Part shown: one piece after another, positions 16,206-24,887 of the stretch
How positions within the stretch are numbered: the stretch's first letter is position 1
Layout of the letters: every line of letters starts with the position of its first letter
Position numbers and translations under genes: made by a program
Notes under the pieces: model-generated
Database searches by the model: none
Seen by the model: the letters and a program-made list of their open reading frames with translations, nothing else
What the model was told of the DNA's origin: nothing
Assembly (NCBI RefSeq): GCF_000176235.1
Contig: NZ_ACZV01000004.1
Location: 620,001 to 684,000 of the forward strand
Direction: 5' to 3'
Length of the DNA stretch: 64,000 nucleotides
Source of the DNA: Vibrio orientalis CIP 102891 = ATCC 33934
GTDB lineage: Bacteria; Pseudomonadota; Gammaproteobacteria; Enterobacterales; Vibrionaceae

Positions 16206-17310
16206 AATGGGATAAAACAATATCTTTTTGGGTCACACTCACCCCTTTGATTTGAACGTAGACACTCATCCCTTGTTTGAGCTGTAACTCATCCCGTGCC
16301 CAAGCGGTTACTGTCGCATTCAAATGACACTGTTCAGCCAGCTCAATTGTGACTGAAACACTTTGCCTTTCTTGACCGTGAGACTGCGTCTCTATGTGAG
16401 TAATCGTTCCCTTCAATATGTTTCGGATTGAGGTTTGCTTTGGTTCTTCCAACATCAAAGAGACATCGTTGGCTCTTACCTGCAGACGCACTGATGAACC
16501 AATGTCACCATCGACCCGTTGAACCCAAAGCGCAATGTTTTTAGCTAACTCTATTTGCGACAAAGCGTACTGTTCATTATGACGAATGAGTTTGCCCTCA
16601 AATAGTGTGCTTTGCTCAGAAAAGGATTGCCAAGGCCGCATCGCCTTCGATGCCCATACCTGCTCTATTGGGCCTGCAATGGCCACTTTCCCTTGCTCAA
16701 TGATAACTAAGTGGTCAGCAAGTCTTAGCACCTCATTTAAACTATGAGAGACGTATACAATAGGGATTTCAACTTGTAGCGCCAATTGTTCGAGAAATGG
16801 CATCACTTCTCTTTTACGGGGTAGATCCAATGAAGCTAATGGTTCATCCATCAAAAGAATATCGGGTTTCGACAGTAATGCTCGGCCTATAGCAACGCGC
16901 TGTTTTTCCCCACCGGATAACTGATTGGGGTATCGTTCGAGTAGCGGCTTTAAGGCGAGTAAGTTTGTTATTTGCTCGAAATGCTGCTTATCGTGAGCTT
17001 TAACTCCGTATGTCAAATTACGCTTAACTTTGTAATGAGGGAATAACCTAGCATCTTGAAAAACGTAACCGACGTTGCGCTTAAATGTGGGGATATCTAT
17101 CTTATGATCTGAATCATAAAGTGTTGCGTTGTTTATTTGAATCAAGCCTGAACTTGGCTGGCTTAATCCGGCAATGACATTGATTAAAGATGTTTTGCCC
17201 GCACCCGAGCGGCCAAAGACTGCTGTAATGCCTTTCTCTGGTAATTGCAGATCAATATCAAACTCAAGTTCGCCGAGTTGTTGTCGATACAGGATGGTCA
17301 AATGACTCAT
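16204..17310 (-). CDS. modC: molybdate ABC transporter ATP-binding protein
   Basis: ModC powers molybdate import. The 368-residue protein has Walker A (GRSGAGKTS) near residue 35, the signature LSGGEKQR near 128 and Walker B (ILLMDEP) near 150. The C-terminal third contains a TOBE (MOP-like) domain with RANDVSLM and a KGVSVTQKDI end, which may sense molybdate. Its start overlaps the modB stop by four bases (ATGA), showing translational coupling. It is the last gene of the cobQ-modABC unit. Confidence 0.95.
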   Translation of the reverse strand: MSHLTILYRQQLGELEFDIDLQLPEKGITAVFGRSGAGKTSLINVIAGLSQPSSGLIQINNATLYDSDHKIDIPTFKRNVGYVFQDARLFPHYKVKRNLTYGVKAHDKQHFEQITNLLALKPLLERYPNQLSGGEKQRVAIGRALLSKPDILLMDEPLASLDLPRKREVMPFLEQLALQVEIPIVYVSHSLNEVLRLADHLVIIEQGKVAIAGPIEQVWASKAMRPWQSFSEQSTLFEGKLIRHNEQYALSQIELAKNIALWVQRVDGDIGSSVRLQVRANDVSLMLEEPKQTSIRNILKGTITHIETQSHGQERQSVSVTIELAEQCHLNATVTAWARDELQLKQGMSVYVQIKGVSVTQKDIVLSH

Positions 17311-18005
17311 TTAGCCCCTCCTAAACGACGCGCCGTAACACGACTCAATTGTTCAGAGGCGACCAATGAACCTAAGGCGATCACGATAGAGATGATACAT
17401 AGGCGCATTGCTTCTGCTTCAGAACCCGGTGTTTCGATAAAGTTATACATGGCGAGCGGGATCGTTTGTGTCTCGCCTGGGATGTTTGACACAAAGCTGA
17501 TGGTCGCACCAAATTCACCTAGGCTACGCGCAAAGGCCAACATGGTACCGGTGATAATCCCGGGAATGGTTAGTGGTAACGTGATCGTGAAAAAGATCTT
17601 GATTGGAGAGGCGCCCAGAGTCGCTGCGGCTTGTTCCAACTTGGTATCTACAGATTCCAAACTCAAGCGAATCGAACGTACCATTAATGGTAATGCCACC
17701 ACAATGCAGGCTAATACAGCGCCTTTCCAACTAAATGAAAAGACAACGCCAAAGTATTGGTATAGCCATTCACCGAGAAACCCTTGTCGCCCCATCGAAA
17801 TAAGTAGCAAATAGCCTACGACAACAGGAGGCAGTACGAGAGGTAAATGGATTAAGCTGTCGATGAAGCTCTTACCATAAAACTGCTTGCGCGCTAGTAG
17901 CCAAGCCAAACCTATCCCTAAGGGAATAAGCCAAACAATCGCATAAAAGGCGACCTTTAAGCTAAGTATCAACGCTTGATATTCGTACTCGGTCAATATG
18001 TCCAT
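17307..18005 (-). CDS. modB: molybdate ABC transporter permease
   Basis: ModB is the inner-membrane channel of the molybdate importer. The 232-residue protein has about five helices. The ABC-coupling segment EQAAATLGASPIKIFFTITLPL near residue 140 contains the family motif EAAxxxGAxxxxxFxxIxLP. It lies three bases from the modA stop and overlaps modC by four bases. Confidence 0.95.
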   Translation of the reverse strand: MDILTEYEYQALILSLKVAFYAIVWLIPLGIGLAWLLARKQFYGKSFIDSLIHLPLVLPPVVVGYLLLISMGRQGFLGEWLYQYFGVVFSFSWKGAVLACIVVALPLMVRSIRLSLESVDTKLEQAAATLGASPIKIFFTITLPLTIPGIITGTMLAFARSLGEFGATISFVSNIPGETQTIPLAMYNFIETPGSEAEAMRLCIISIVIALGSLVASEQLSRVTARRLGGAK

Positions 18006-18008
18006 TCG

Positions 18009-18770
18009 TTATCGCATACCTTGGTTAAATCCATACTTTTTCAGTATCTCTTGCCCTTTTTTGGAATGAACAAATTGGGTAAAGTCTCGCGTTGTAGGCG
18101 CTTCGTTCATCATTGCCATTGGGTAGATAATGGCATCGTGGCTTGTTTCTGGAAAAGTCGCCACAATTTGAACCTTAGGACTCGACAAGGCATCCGTTTT
18201 ATAGACGATGCCAAGTGGTGTTTCGTTTCGTTCAACCAGTGTTAATGCGATTCTGACATTTTTAGTTGGTGCTAACTGTTGCTTGACCTGTGACCAAACA
18301 TTCAGTGACTCTAGCGATTGTTTTGCATAAATGCCGGCTGGAACAGCATTGGTTTGGCCTATTGCCAAGCGCTGCCCGTTTAATGTGGCTTGCCATGAGC
18401 TTTCATTTGCTACATCAAGTTTAATTAACTCAGTAGAGATGACCACAAGCTCATTAGTTGCAACGTTTGTGACGTTGTCACTAATTACCGCGCCTTTATC
18501 AACAAGGTAGTTCATCCACTTTGTATTCGCTGCGATAAGAATATCAACAGGAGCCCCTTGTTCTACCTGCCTTGCTAACGATGAAGTACCAGCATAAACG
18601 GTGGTGATTTTTACGTCGGCATTACGTTCAAATACTTCAACAAGTTCATTGACGGCATTCGTCATTGAAGAGGCTGCATAGATACGCAGTTGTTCTGCCG
18701 CAAACAATGGCATACAACATAGCAACGAGGCGATACCAACAGTAAATTGGCGAAATCTAGTTCTTATCAT
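18009..18770 (-). CDS. modA: molybdate-binding periplasmic protein
   Basis: ModA captures molybdate in the periplasm and delivers it to ModBC. The 253-residue protein has a signal peptide (LLCCMPLFAAEQ), then LRIYAASSMTNAVNEL with the oxyanion-binding Ser residues, and VYAGTSSLARQVEQGAPVDI, which is strongly typical of ModA. The start codon directly follows the stop codon of cobQ. I see no obvious ModE box in front of it, because its upstream region is coding. Transcription therefore comes from the cobQ promoter or from a promoter inside cobQ. Confidence 0.95.
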   Translation of the reverse strand: MIRTRFRQFTVGIASLLCCMPLFAAEQLRIYAASSMTNAVNELVEVFERNADVKITTVYAGTSSLARQVEQGAPVDILIAANTKWMNYLVDKGAVISDNVTNVATNELVVISTELIKLDVANESSWQATLNGQRLAIGQTNAVPAGIYAKQSLESLNVWSQVKQQLAPTKNVRIALTLVERNETPLGIVYKTDALSSPKVQIVATFPETSHDAIIYPMAMMNEAPTTRDFTQFVHSKKGQEILKKYGFNQGMR

Positions 18771-20234
18771 TTAATCTTTTAGTTCTGGCCAAAGGAGATC
18801 GAGTTGAAGATGTTGCTCTATTGCATCTGCAATTCGGTCGATGGCTTGTTGCTGATTGGTTTGGTGATCAATTTGAGCAATATCATCAACACCTGCCCAG
18901 CGGCAAATATCATTAACAGCGTCTGGATTATCGAAGATACCATGTAAGTAGGTACCAAACACTTGATTGCAATCACTAATCGCCCCGTCCGGTTGCCCAG
19001 ACTGCAAATAAATTGGCGACTTCGCTTTTACCTCGGTAACACCTGCATGAATTTCATAGCCTTTTACAGGAATATCTGAACCATTAAGATTCAAATGCCC
19101 TGTTACATTAGTCAGCGTTTTATTCGGTTTCAGTATAGTTTCAGCATCTAGGTAGCCGAGCCCAGCCGTTGAACCGGCATCGCCTTCAATTCCATTTGGA
19201 TCATGAATCGCTTGTCCTAACATTTGATATCCACCACAGATGCCCATGACTTTGCCGCCATAACGTAAATGACGTTGGATATCTTTATCCCACTTTTGAC
19301 TGCGTAGATAATCCAAATCGCTTCTGACCGCTTTAGAGCCTGGGAGTATAATTAGATCGACATTTTTTATGCGTTCACCATTACCGATATACTGCAAATC
19401 GATATCAGGGTTGACCCTCAATGCATCAAAGTCAGTGTGATTACTGATTCTTGGAAAGACAGGAACGGCGACGCGTAGCTTGGTCTCTTCTCCAGTAAGC
19501 TGTTCAGAGTTAATCGCATCTTCAGCTTCAAGATCAAAGCCGTGCAGATAAGGTAAAACACCAATCACGGGCTTACCTGTTTTTGCTTCCAACCAATCGA
19601 GCCCTGACTGCAATAACGAAATATCGCCTCTAAAACGGTTTATAACGAAGCCTTTTACGCGCTGTTGCTCACTTTCTGATAGCAGTGCTAATGTTCCGTA
19701 CAAGTGTGCAAACACCCCGCCACGATCGATGTCTGCAACAATGATGACCGGGACATCTGCTTCTTCAGCAAATCCCATGTTGGCGATATCATTTTCACGC
19801 AGGTTTATCTCTGCCGGACTCCCCGCTCCTTCAATTAACACCGTGTCATATTGATCTTGTAAGATCGCAAAAGAGTCCATAACGACAGGAAGAGCAATTT
19901 TTTTATAAGATTGGTAGCCGATTGCGTCTACGGTTGTGGTCGCCTTACCCTGAAAGATAACTTGTGCGCCCATATCCGTATGTGGTTTAAGCAACACGGG
20001 GTTCATATGAACACTTGACTCAATATTACATGCGAGTGCTTGAACAGCTTGAGCTCGGCCTATTTCACCACCGTCTGAGGTGACCGCGCTATTTAGAGCC
20101 ATGTTCTGTGGTTTAAATGGTGCGACGTTTATCCCCTTTCGTGCTAACACACGGCATAAACCTGCCACCAAAACACTTTTTCCGGCATCAGAGGTCGTTC
20201 CCTGTACCATTAATGCCTTTAACGTTGACTGCAT
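18771..20234 (-). CDS. cobQ: cobyric acid synthase
   Basis: CobQ (CbiP) amidates the side chains b, d, e and g of adenosylcobyrinic acid diamide, using glutamine and ATP, in cobalamin synthesis. The 487-residue protein has an N-terminal ATP-binding domain with [12 protein letters not shown] and [11 protein letters not shown]. The C-terminal class I glutaminase domain has its cysteine in GICGGYQML and its His in GTYLHGIFD. The length matches the family. It is the first gene of an apparent operon with modABC: the modA start follows its stop with no gap. No cobalamin riboswitch is evident in 20235-20407. Confidence 0.95.
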   Translation of the reverse strand: MQSTLKALMVQGTTSDAGKSVLVAGLCRVLARKGINVAPFKPQNMALNSAVTSDGGEIGRAQAVQALACNIESSVHMNPVLLKPHTDMGAQVIFQGKATTTVDAIGYQSYKKIALPVVMDSFAILQDQYDTVLIEGAGSPAEINLRENDIANMGFAEEADVPVIIVADIDRGGVFAHLYGTLALLSESEQQRVKGFVINRFRGDISLLQSGLDWLEAKTGKPVIGVLPYLHGFDLEAEDAINSEQLTGEETKLRVAVPVFPRISNHTDFDALRVNPDIDLQYIGNGERIKNVDLIILPGSKAVRSDLDYLRSQKWDKDIQRHLRYGGKVMGICGGYQMLGQAIHDPNGIEGDAGSTAGLGYLDAETILKPNKTLTNVTGHLNLNGSDIPVKGYEIHAGVTEVKAKSPIYLQSGQPDGAISDCNQVFGTYLHGIFDNPDAVNDICRWAGVDDIAQIDHQTNQQQAIDRIADAIEQHLQLDLLWPELKD

Positions 20235-20407
20235 TGCGTTTCAAACTCGATAAATAGTTGTTCTGGTTGTCATAATAACGGTTTTTCTACTAATGACTCA
20301 ACAAGATGAATCGAATATGAACCTTGTGCTCAGCATAGATTCAACTTCGCTCTGCTTTAATAGCACCATCGAAACAAACATTACCTAATAAAACAGAGAG
20401 AATCTCA

Positions 20408-20782
20408 ATGAAAAAGCTTATTTTAGCGACTGCTGCAACGATCATCCTAGCTCCAACTTTCGCAATGGCAAAAGACGGCGACAACCACCACCGTACAACA
20501 CTGCAGTACACGGGCCCAGTGGAAGTAGTAACGGTTGATTCATTGCTAAAAGACACAAGTATGTTCACCGAAAAAAATGTTGTTGTTGAAGGCCAGCTTA
20601 TCCGTCAAGTTAAAGGCGATACGTTTATCTTTTCTGATGGCAAAGGCGAGATTCAAGTTGAGCTTGATGACGATATCAACATGACTCAGCCTATTGACCA
20701 TACAACGAAGCTGCGTCTATTCGGTGAATATGAAGGTGGAAACACCCCAGAAATTGAAGTAGATCGTATCCAAGTACTATAA
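20408..20782 (+). CDS. YgiW/YdeI-type stress tolerance OB-fold protein
   Basis: The 124-residue protein has a signal peptide (ATAATIILAPTFAMA) and a bacterial OB-fold domain with the family pattern TVDSLLKDTSMFTEKNVVVEGQ, FIFSDGKGEIQVEL and a C-terminal PEIEVDRIQVL. These periplasmic proteins are linked to stress and polymyxin tolerance in enteric bacteria, and their ligand is unknown. GAGAGAA precedes the ATG. It is divergent from cobQ and followed by a weak terminator. Confidence 0.85.
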   Translation: MKKLILATAATIILAPTFAMAKDGDNHHRTTLQYTGPVEVVTVDSLLKDTSMFTEKNVVVEGQLIRQVKGDTFIFSDGKGEIQVELDDDINMTQPIDHTTKLRLFGEYEGGNTPEIEVDRIQVL

Positions 20783-20816
20783 ATCGCCTGAATTAGTCTT
20801 TCGATTACGTTATTAT

Positions 20817-20842
20817 TGGCTTGCTTATTGCTAGCCATTTTT
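20817..20842 (+). terminator. probable weak intrinsic terminator
   Basis: TGGCTTGC and GCTAGCCA pair with one mismatch around TTATT and are followed by five T residues. Confidence 0.5.
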
Positions 20843-20876
20843 ATATCTACACTTTAATGTTAGTCGGAGACTACTT

Positions 20877-21395
20877 TTGAAAAAAATCATCTTGGCCAGT
20901 GCCTTAGCGATCGCAGGCATCAGCGGAAATGCTCAAGCAAACAATTTTAACTACAACTACTTTGAAGTGCGTACCGCCATTGGTCCAGAAATGACAGGGG
21001 CAGAATTTAGTACACTCTTTACTGATAACTCCCACTTTATTGTCCGTGTAGACAGCCAGTTTGACAGTGACTATGACCTAGCAGGCGGTATCGGCTTTAA
21101 TGGCCCTGTTAATCAATTTGTAGACGTATACGGTCAACTATTAATTCATCAAATCAAGCTTACTGAAGAAGCCGGTGGCGACAGCAATACTCAAGCTGAA
21201 TTCAACATTGGTTTACGTGCTTGGTTAACAAACCAAGTAGAAGCGACAGGCCGACTTGGTCGTAACGATGATTCATCTGTTTTCCACGCGGGTATTCGTT
21301 TCCATTCGACCGAACAGCTTTCTCTTTCCGCGGAAACTCGTAATAACGGCCTATACGGTCCTCAAGTAACGATGTCAGTGCGCTTCCAATACTAA
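20877..21395 (+). CDS. small exported beta-strand-rich (outer-membrane-like) protein
   Basis: The 172-residue protein begins at TTG 20877, with GGAG upstream. No ATG is in frame before the signal peptide (ILASALAIAGISGNAQA). The mature part is predicted to be mostly beta strands and ends with the aromatic pattern SVRFQY, typical of outer-membrane barrels. I do not recognise a named family. It lies between the YgiW-type gene and convergent cra, and shares a long hairpin terminator with cra. Confidence 0.65.
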   Translation: MKKIILASALAIAGISGNAQANNFNYNYFEVRTAIGPEMTGAEFSTLFTDNSHFIVRVDSQFDSDYDLAGGIGFNGPVNQFVDVYGQLLIHQIKLTEEAGGDSNTQAEFNIGLRAWLTNQVEATGRLGRNDDSSVFHAGIRFHSTEQLSLSAETRNNGLYGPQVTMSVRFQY

Positions 21396-21426
21396 CCTCG
21401 ACACTTTCTTTGACCTATTCGTTGAT

Positions 21427-21458
21427 AAAGGCTTTAGCTAGAACTAGCTAAGGCCTTT
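21427..21458. terminator. long hairpin, shared terminator of convergent genes
   Basis: Arms at 21427-21441 and 21444-21458 pair over 15 bases with one G-T pair and a two-base loop. The T-runs are short on both sides. It lies between the barrel gene and cra. Confidence 0.6.
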
Positions 21459-21474
21459 AAAGTATCCGTTTTAA

Positions 21475-22452
21475 TTAACGAACGACAATTTTTCGTGGGA
21501 TGAGTTCGACACCGGTCTGGTATCGTTTAGACGCCGCATTGAGAGCAAGCGCCATTGCACTGTCAGCAATAAGCTCAAACTGCTGAGGCAATGAGTTTAT
21601 CTTCATCGGAAGGAAGTCCAACAATCGATTGTCACCGAACGTCGCAATTTTAATTTTTCCTGCTAGCTCAGGGCGTTCAAGAAGTACGTCTAACACCCCT
21701 TCCAGTAACGTATAAGAGGTCGTTACAATGGCATCTGGAACCGTATTACTTTCCACCCATAGATCTAATACGCGTTTTCCTTCAGCGCGATTGAAGTGGT
21801 CACCATAGCCGATTATTGGCTTGATAGATTGATTCTTTGCGGCAGAACAAAAGCCAAGCTCACGTTCCTTTGAGATATTTAGCTCGGGTAACGCTCCAAT
21901 TAGACCAATTGATGTTACATTGTCACTAATTACAGATGATGTCAGTTCAAATGCGCCCCCAAAATCTTCGCTAATCACGCAACAAAAATGTTCATCATCT
22001 AATGGACGGTCAAGTGCTATCACTGGCGTTCCGCTATTTTGTAGGTTCACATAATAATCACTTGCCTCAGGGATAACGCTCGCTACGAATAGCGCATCAA
22101 CTTTACGGCTTACCAAGGCGCGAACCACATTTTTTTCCGTTTCCGGATCATCATCAGAACAAGCGATAAGAATTTGGTAGCCTGCCGAGCGTGAGTTTTG
22201 CTCAAGTAGTTTTGCCAAGCGCGCGTAACTGGTGTTTTCTAGGTCAGGAATAATTAACCCAAAAGAACGGCTATGCCCTGCTCTTAATGTACTTGCGGCG
22301 AGATCCGGACGGTAATTATGCTCTTCTACGACGGCCATTACCTTACGCTGAGTCTTCTCACTTATGCGGTATTTTTGCGCCTTACCGTTAATCACGTAAC
22401 TCGCTGTGGTTTTTGAAACCCCCGCTAATTGGGCAATTTCATCGAGTGTCAT
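21475..22452 (-). CDS. cra: catabolite repressor/activator Cra (FruR)
   Basis: Cra is a LacI-family regulator that leaves DNA when fructose 1-phosphate (or fructose 1,6-bisphosphate at higher level) binds. The start at 22452 gives 325 residues beginning MTLDEIAQLAGVSKTTASYV, which aligns with E. coli FruR. GAGG lies nine bases upstream; the frame extended to 22494 adds residues not found in the family. The N-terminal helix-turn-helix is followed by a periplasmic-binding-type ligand domain. It is divergent from fruBKA, with three Cra operators in between. It should repress the fru operon and perhaps itself. Confidence 0.95.
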   Translation of the reverse strand: MTLDEIAQLAGVSKTTASYVINGKAQKYRISEKTQRKVMAVVEEHNYRPDLAASTLRAGHSRSFGLIIPDLENTSYARLAKLLEQNSRSAGYQILIACSDDDPETEKNVVRALVSRKVDALFVASVIPEASDYYVNLQNSGTPVIALDRPLDDEHFCCVISEDFGGAFELTSSVISDNVTSIGLIGALPELNISKERELGFCSAAKNQSIKPIIGYGDHFNRAEGKRVLDLWVESNTVPDAIVTTSYTLLEGVLDVLLERPELAGKIKIATFGDNRLLDFLPMKINSLPQQFELIADSAMALALNAASKRYQTGVELIPRKIVVR

Positions 22453-22523
22453 ATCACTAACCTCTATATTGTGCGCTGGATCATAATCCGCCACTTACGA
22501 TCTTAGACTGAGTTGAATTATAA

Positions 22524-22539
22524 GCTGAAACGATTCAGT
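22524..22539. promoter_or_regulatory. Cra operator 1
   Basis: GCTGAAACGATTCAGT matches the Cra consensus (GCTGAAACGTTTCAGC-type palindrome). It lies 71 bases upstream of the cra ATG. Confidence 0.8.
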
Positions 22540-22545
22540 ATTAAA

Positions 22546-22561
22546 GCTGAAAGGATTCAGC
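22546..22561. promoter_or_regulatory. Cra operator 2
   Basis: GCTGAAAGGATTCAGC is a near-perfect palindrome. It is spaced 22 bases from operator 1, two helical turns, so the two dimers face the same side of the DNA. Confidence 0.8.
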
Positions 22562-22662
22562 AAGAGCAATAGAGTGACAATAATCACCTATTTGACTCAC
22601 TTCCCACCAATAACATTGTCGTTAATAAGGTGATGGCTGAATTCTTAATTTATTCCCTTTTT

Positions 22663-22678
22663 GCTGAATCGATTCAGT
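22663..22678. promoter_or_regulatory. Cra operator 3
   Basis: GCTGAATCGATTCAGT lies 76 bases before the fruB ATG, within the likely fruB promoter. A TTCAGC half-site follows at about 22684. Confidence 0.8.
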
Positions 22679-22754
22679 TACATTCAGCAAATGAGTTTTA
22701 AGCGATTACGAATAACGTAATTAAGATGTTTTTAAGAAAGCTGGAGAAACTACC

Positions 22755-23891
22755 ATGCTTAAATTGTCCCCTAGCGATATTACACTTGCTCAAACGGCGA
22801 GTGACAAATACGACGCAATCAGCAGCATTGCGCGTAGCCTTACTAATAATCAACTGGTCGATGATGGCTATGTTGAGGGCATGCACAATCGCGAAAAGCA
22901 AAACTCGACATTCTTAGGAAATGGCATTGCAATTCCTCATGGAACAATCGAAACAAGACCCTTAGTCAAACAAACTGGCGTTGCAGTTCACCATTACCCT
23001 AATGGCGTCGATTGGGGTGACGGCAACACTGTTTACGTTGCAATTGGTATCGCGGCTAAATCAGATGAACACCTTGGCATTTTGAAGCAACTAACCAAAG
23101 TATTGTCCGCTGACGGTGTAGAGCAAGCCCTTAAGGCAGCAAAGTCTGAAGCTGAAATTGCTGCCCTACTTCTTGGAGAAACCCAACTTGAAGCAGAACT
23201 CGATGCTTCGTTGGTTCAATTAAACTTCCCAGCGAGCGACATGATTCAAATGAGTGCGGTTGCTTCTGGTCTACTAAAAAATACCGGCTGCGCTGGTAGT
23301 GCCTTCGTTGCTGATATCGTAGCGAAATCCCCAACTCACCTTGGCAAGGGTTTATGGTTGGTCGGCAGTGACAAAGATGTCACACGTACAGGTGTTTCAT
23401 TTGTTTCCACTGCCAATGATTGTTCACTACAAGACACGCCTGTTCGCGCTTTGATTGCATTTGCTGCATGTAACAGTTCGCACAATTCAATTCTGCAAAA
23501 CCTCTCATCAATCGTTTTTGAGAACAAACAAGAAACGTTGATTAACTCATCAACGGAGCAAGTTATTGCGCTCTTAAACGGTGAAACAATCAGTGACCTA
23601 AGCCAAGAAAATAGTGAGAACACAGCTGTGTTCACGATTAAAAATACACACGGCCTACATGCTAGACCTGGGGCAATGCTAGTCGCAGAAGCGAAAAAGT
23701 TTGAAGCAACAATCCGAGTATCAAACTTAGATGGTGACGGCAAAGAAGTGAACGCAAAAAGCTTGATGAAAGTGATTGCGCTTGGTGTCAAAAACGGACA
23801 TCAACTCCAGTTTAGTGCCGATGGTGATGACGCTGCAGTCGCGCTTAAGTCTATCGGTATTGCTATCGCATCTGGCTTAGGTGAAGGCTAA
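22755..23891 (+). CDS. fruB: fructose PTS EIIA-HPr fusion (FPr/DTP)
   Basis: FruB passes phosphate from enzyme I to the fructose permease. The 378-residue protein has an EIIA-Fru domain with phospho-His62 in GIAIPHGT and a middle linker domain. The C-terminal HPr-like domain has His302 in HGLHARPGA, and a Ser follows in NAKSLMKV. GGAG precedes the ATG. It is the first gene of fruBKA (nine bases before fruK) and is controlled by Cra through the upstream operators. Confidence 0.95.
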   Translation: MLKLSPSDITLAQTASDKYDAISSIARSLTNNQLVDDGYVEGMHNREKQNSTFLGNGIAIPHGTIETRPLVKQTGVAVHHYPNGVDWGDGNTVYVAIGIAAKSDEHLGILKQLTKVLSADGVEQALKAAKSEAEIAALLLGETQLEAELDASLVQLNFPASDMIQMSAVASGLLKNTGCAGSAFVADIVAKSPTHLGKGLWLVGSDKDVTRTGVSFVSTANDCSLQDTPVRALIAFAACNSSHNSILQNLSSIVFENKQETLINSSTEQVIALLNGETISDLSQENSENTAVFTIKNTHGLHARPGAMLVAEAKKFEATIRVSNLDGDGKEVNAKSLMKVIALGVKNGHQLQFSADGDDAAVALKSIGIAIASGLGEG

Positions 23892-23900
23892 GGATATCTC

Positions 23901-24869
23901 ATGGCTAAAACAAACAATGTTGTGACAGTAACGCTTAATCCTGCTCTCGATTTAACTGGTTCTATCGACATGTTGAGTGCGGGTACGGTTAACTTGGTTT
24001 CCTCTAGTAACCTCCACGCTGCGGGTAAAGGCGTCAATGTTGCCAAAGTACTGAGTGAATTGGGTGCTAACGTTACGGTCACTGGTTTTTTAGGAAAAGA
24101 AAACCCTGAGTTATTTCATCAGTTATTTGACCAGATTGGTGTTAAAGACCGCTTCGTTGAAGTTACAGGTGCTACGCGCATCAACGTTAAGTTGGTCGAG
24201 AAAAACGAGCAAGTCACTGATATCAACTTCCCTGGCGTGACCGTGTCACAAGATGATGTCACACGTTTTGAAGAGACTTTATACGCACTTGCTGAAGATC
24301 ATGAGTTCTTTGTCTTTGCGGGCAGTCTACCGGGCGGTGTCTCTCCTGAACTGTGCGCATCTTGGATTTCCGAGTTGCGTAAACGCGGCAAGAAAGTGTT
24401 GTTTGATAGTAGTAAAGCGGCACTCCGTTCGGGCATCGATGCTCAGCCGTGGTTAATTAAACCCAATGACGAAGAGCTGAGTGACTTCATCGGCACAAAG
24501 CTCACGACTGCGGACGAATGCAAGTCAGCAGCGCAAAGCTTGAGTAGCAAAGGTATCGACAACATCGTCGTATCGATGGGTAAAGATGGCGTTATGTGGC
24601 TTAACGAAGGTGAATGGATTTCTGCTCGTCCACCAAAAATGAAGGTCGTTAGTACTGTTGGTGCCGGCGATACATTAGTTGCAGGGCTCTGCTGGGGTCA
24701 TATGCAAGAGTTACCAAAAGAATCATTAATTCGCTTCGCTACTGCGCTATCAGCACTTGCTGTTAGTCAAGTTGGCGTGGGCTTAACCAGCCAACAAGAG
24801 CTGGATGAGATCAAGAGCAAGACTCAAGTCGAAGCTCTTGACTTAGCAACAACTCATATCGAGAACTAA
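23901..24869 (+). CDS. fruK: 1-phosphofructokinase
   Basis: FruK phosphorylates fructose 1-phosphate to fructose 1,6-bisphosphate and so removes the Cra inducer. The 322-residue PfkB-family protein has the N-terminal pattern TLNPALDLTG, AAGKGVNVAKVL and the C-terminal catalytic motif VGAGDTLVAG. AAGGA lies before the ATG. It is cotranscribed with fruB and fruA. Confidence 0.95.
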   Translation: MAKTNNVVTVTLNPALDLTGSIDMLSAGTVNLVSSSNLHAAGKGVNVAKVLSELGANVTVTGFLGKENPELFHQLFDQIGVKDRFVEVTGATRINVKLVEKNEQVTDINFPGVTVSQDDVTRFEETLYALAEDHEFFVFAGSLPGGVSPELCASWISELRKRGKKVLFDSSKAALRSGIDAQPWLIKPNDEELSDFIGTKLTTADECKSAAQSLSSKGIDNIVVSMGKDGVMWLNEGEWISARPPKMKVVSTVGAGDTLVAGLCWGHMQELPKESLIRFATALSALAVSQVGVGLTSQQELDEIKSKTQVEALDLATTHIEN

Positions 24870-24887
24870 GGAACAAAGGTTACCATT

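Noticed and set aside
17245..17814. A 189-residue plus-strand frame antisense to modB and modC.
   Set aside because: It mirrors two certain ABC transporter genes and shows no credible protein features.
20235..20407. A cobalamin riboswitch in front of cobQ.
   Set aside because: I could not find the conserved B12-box pattern or a plausible fold in this short stretch.
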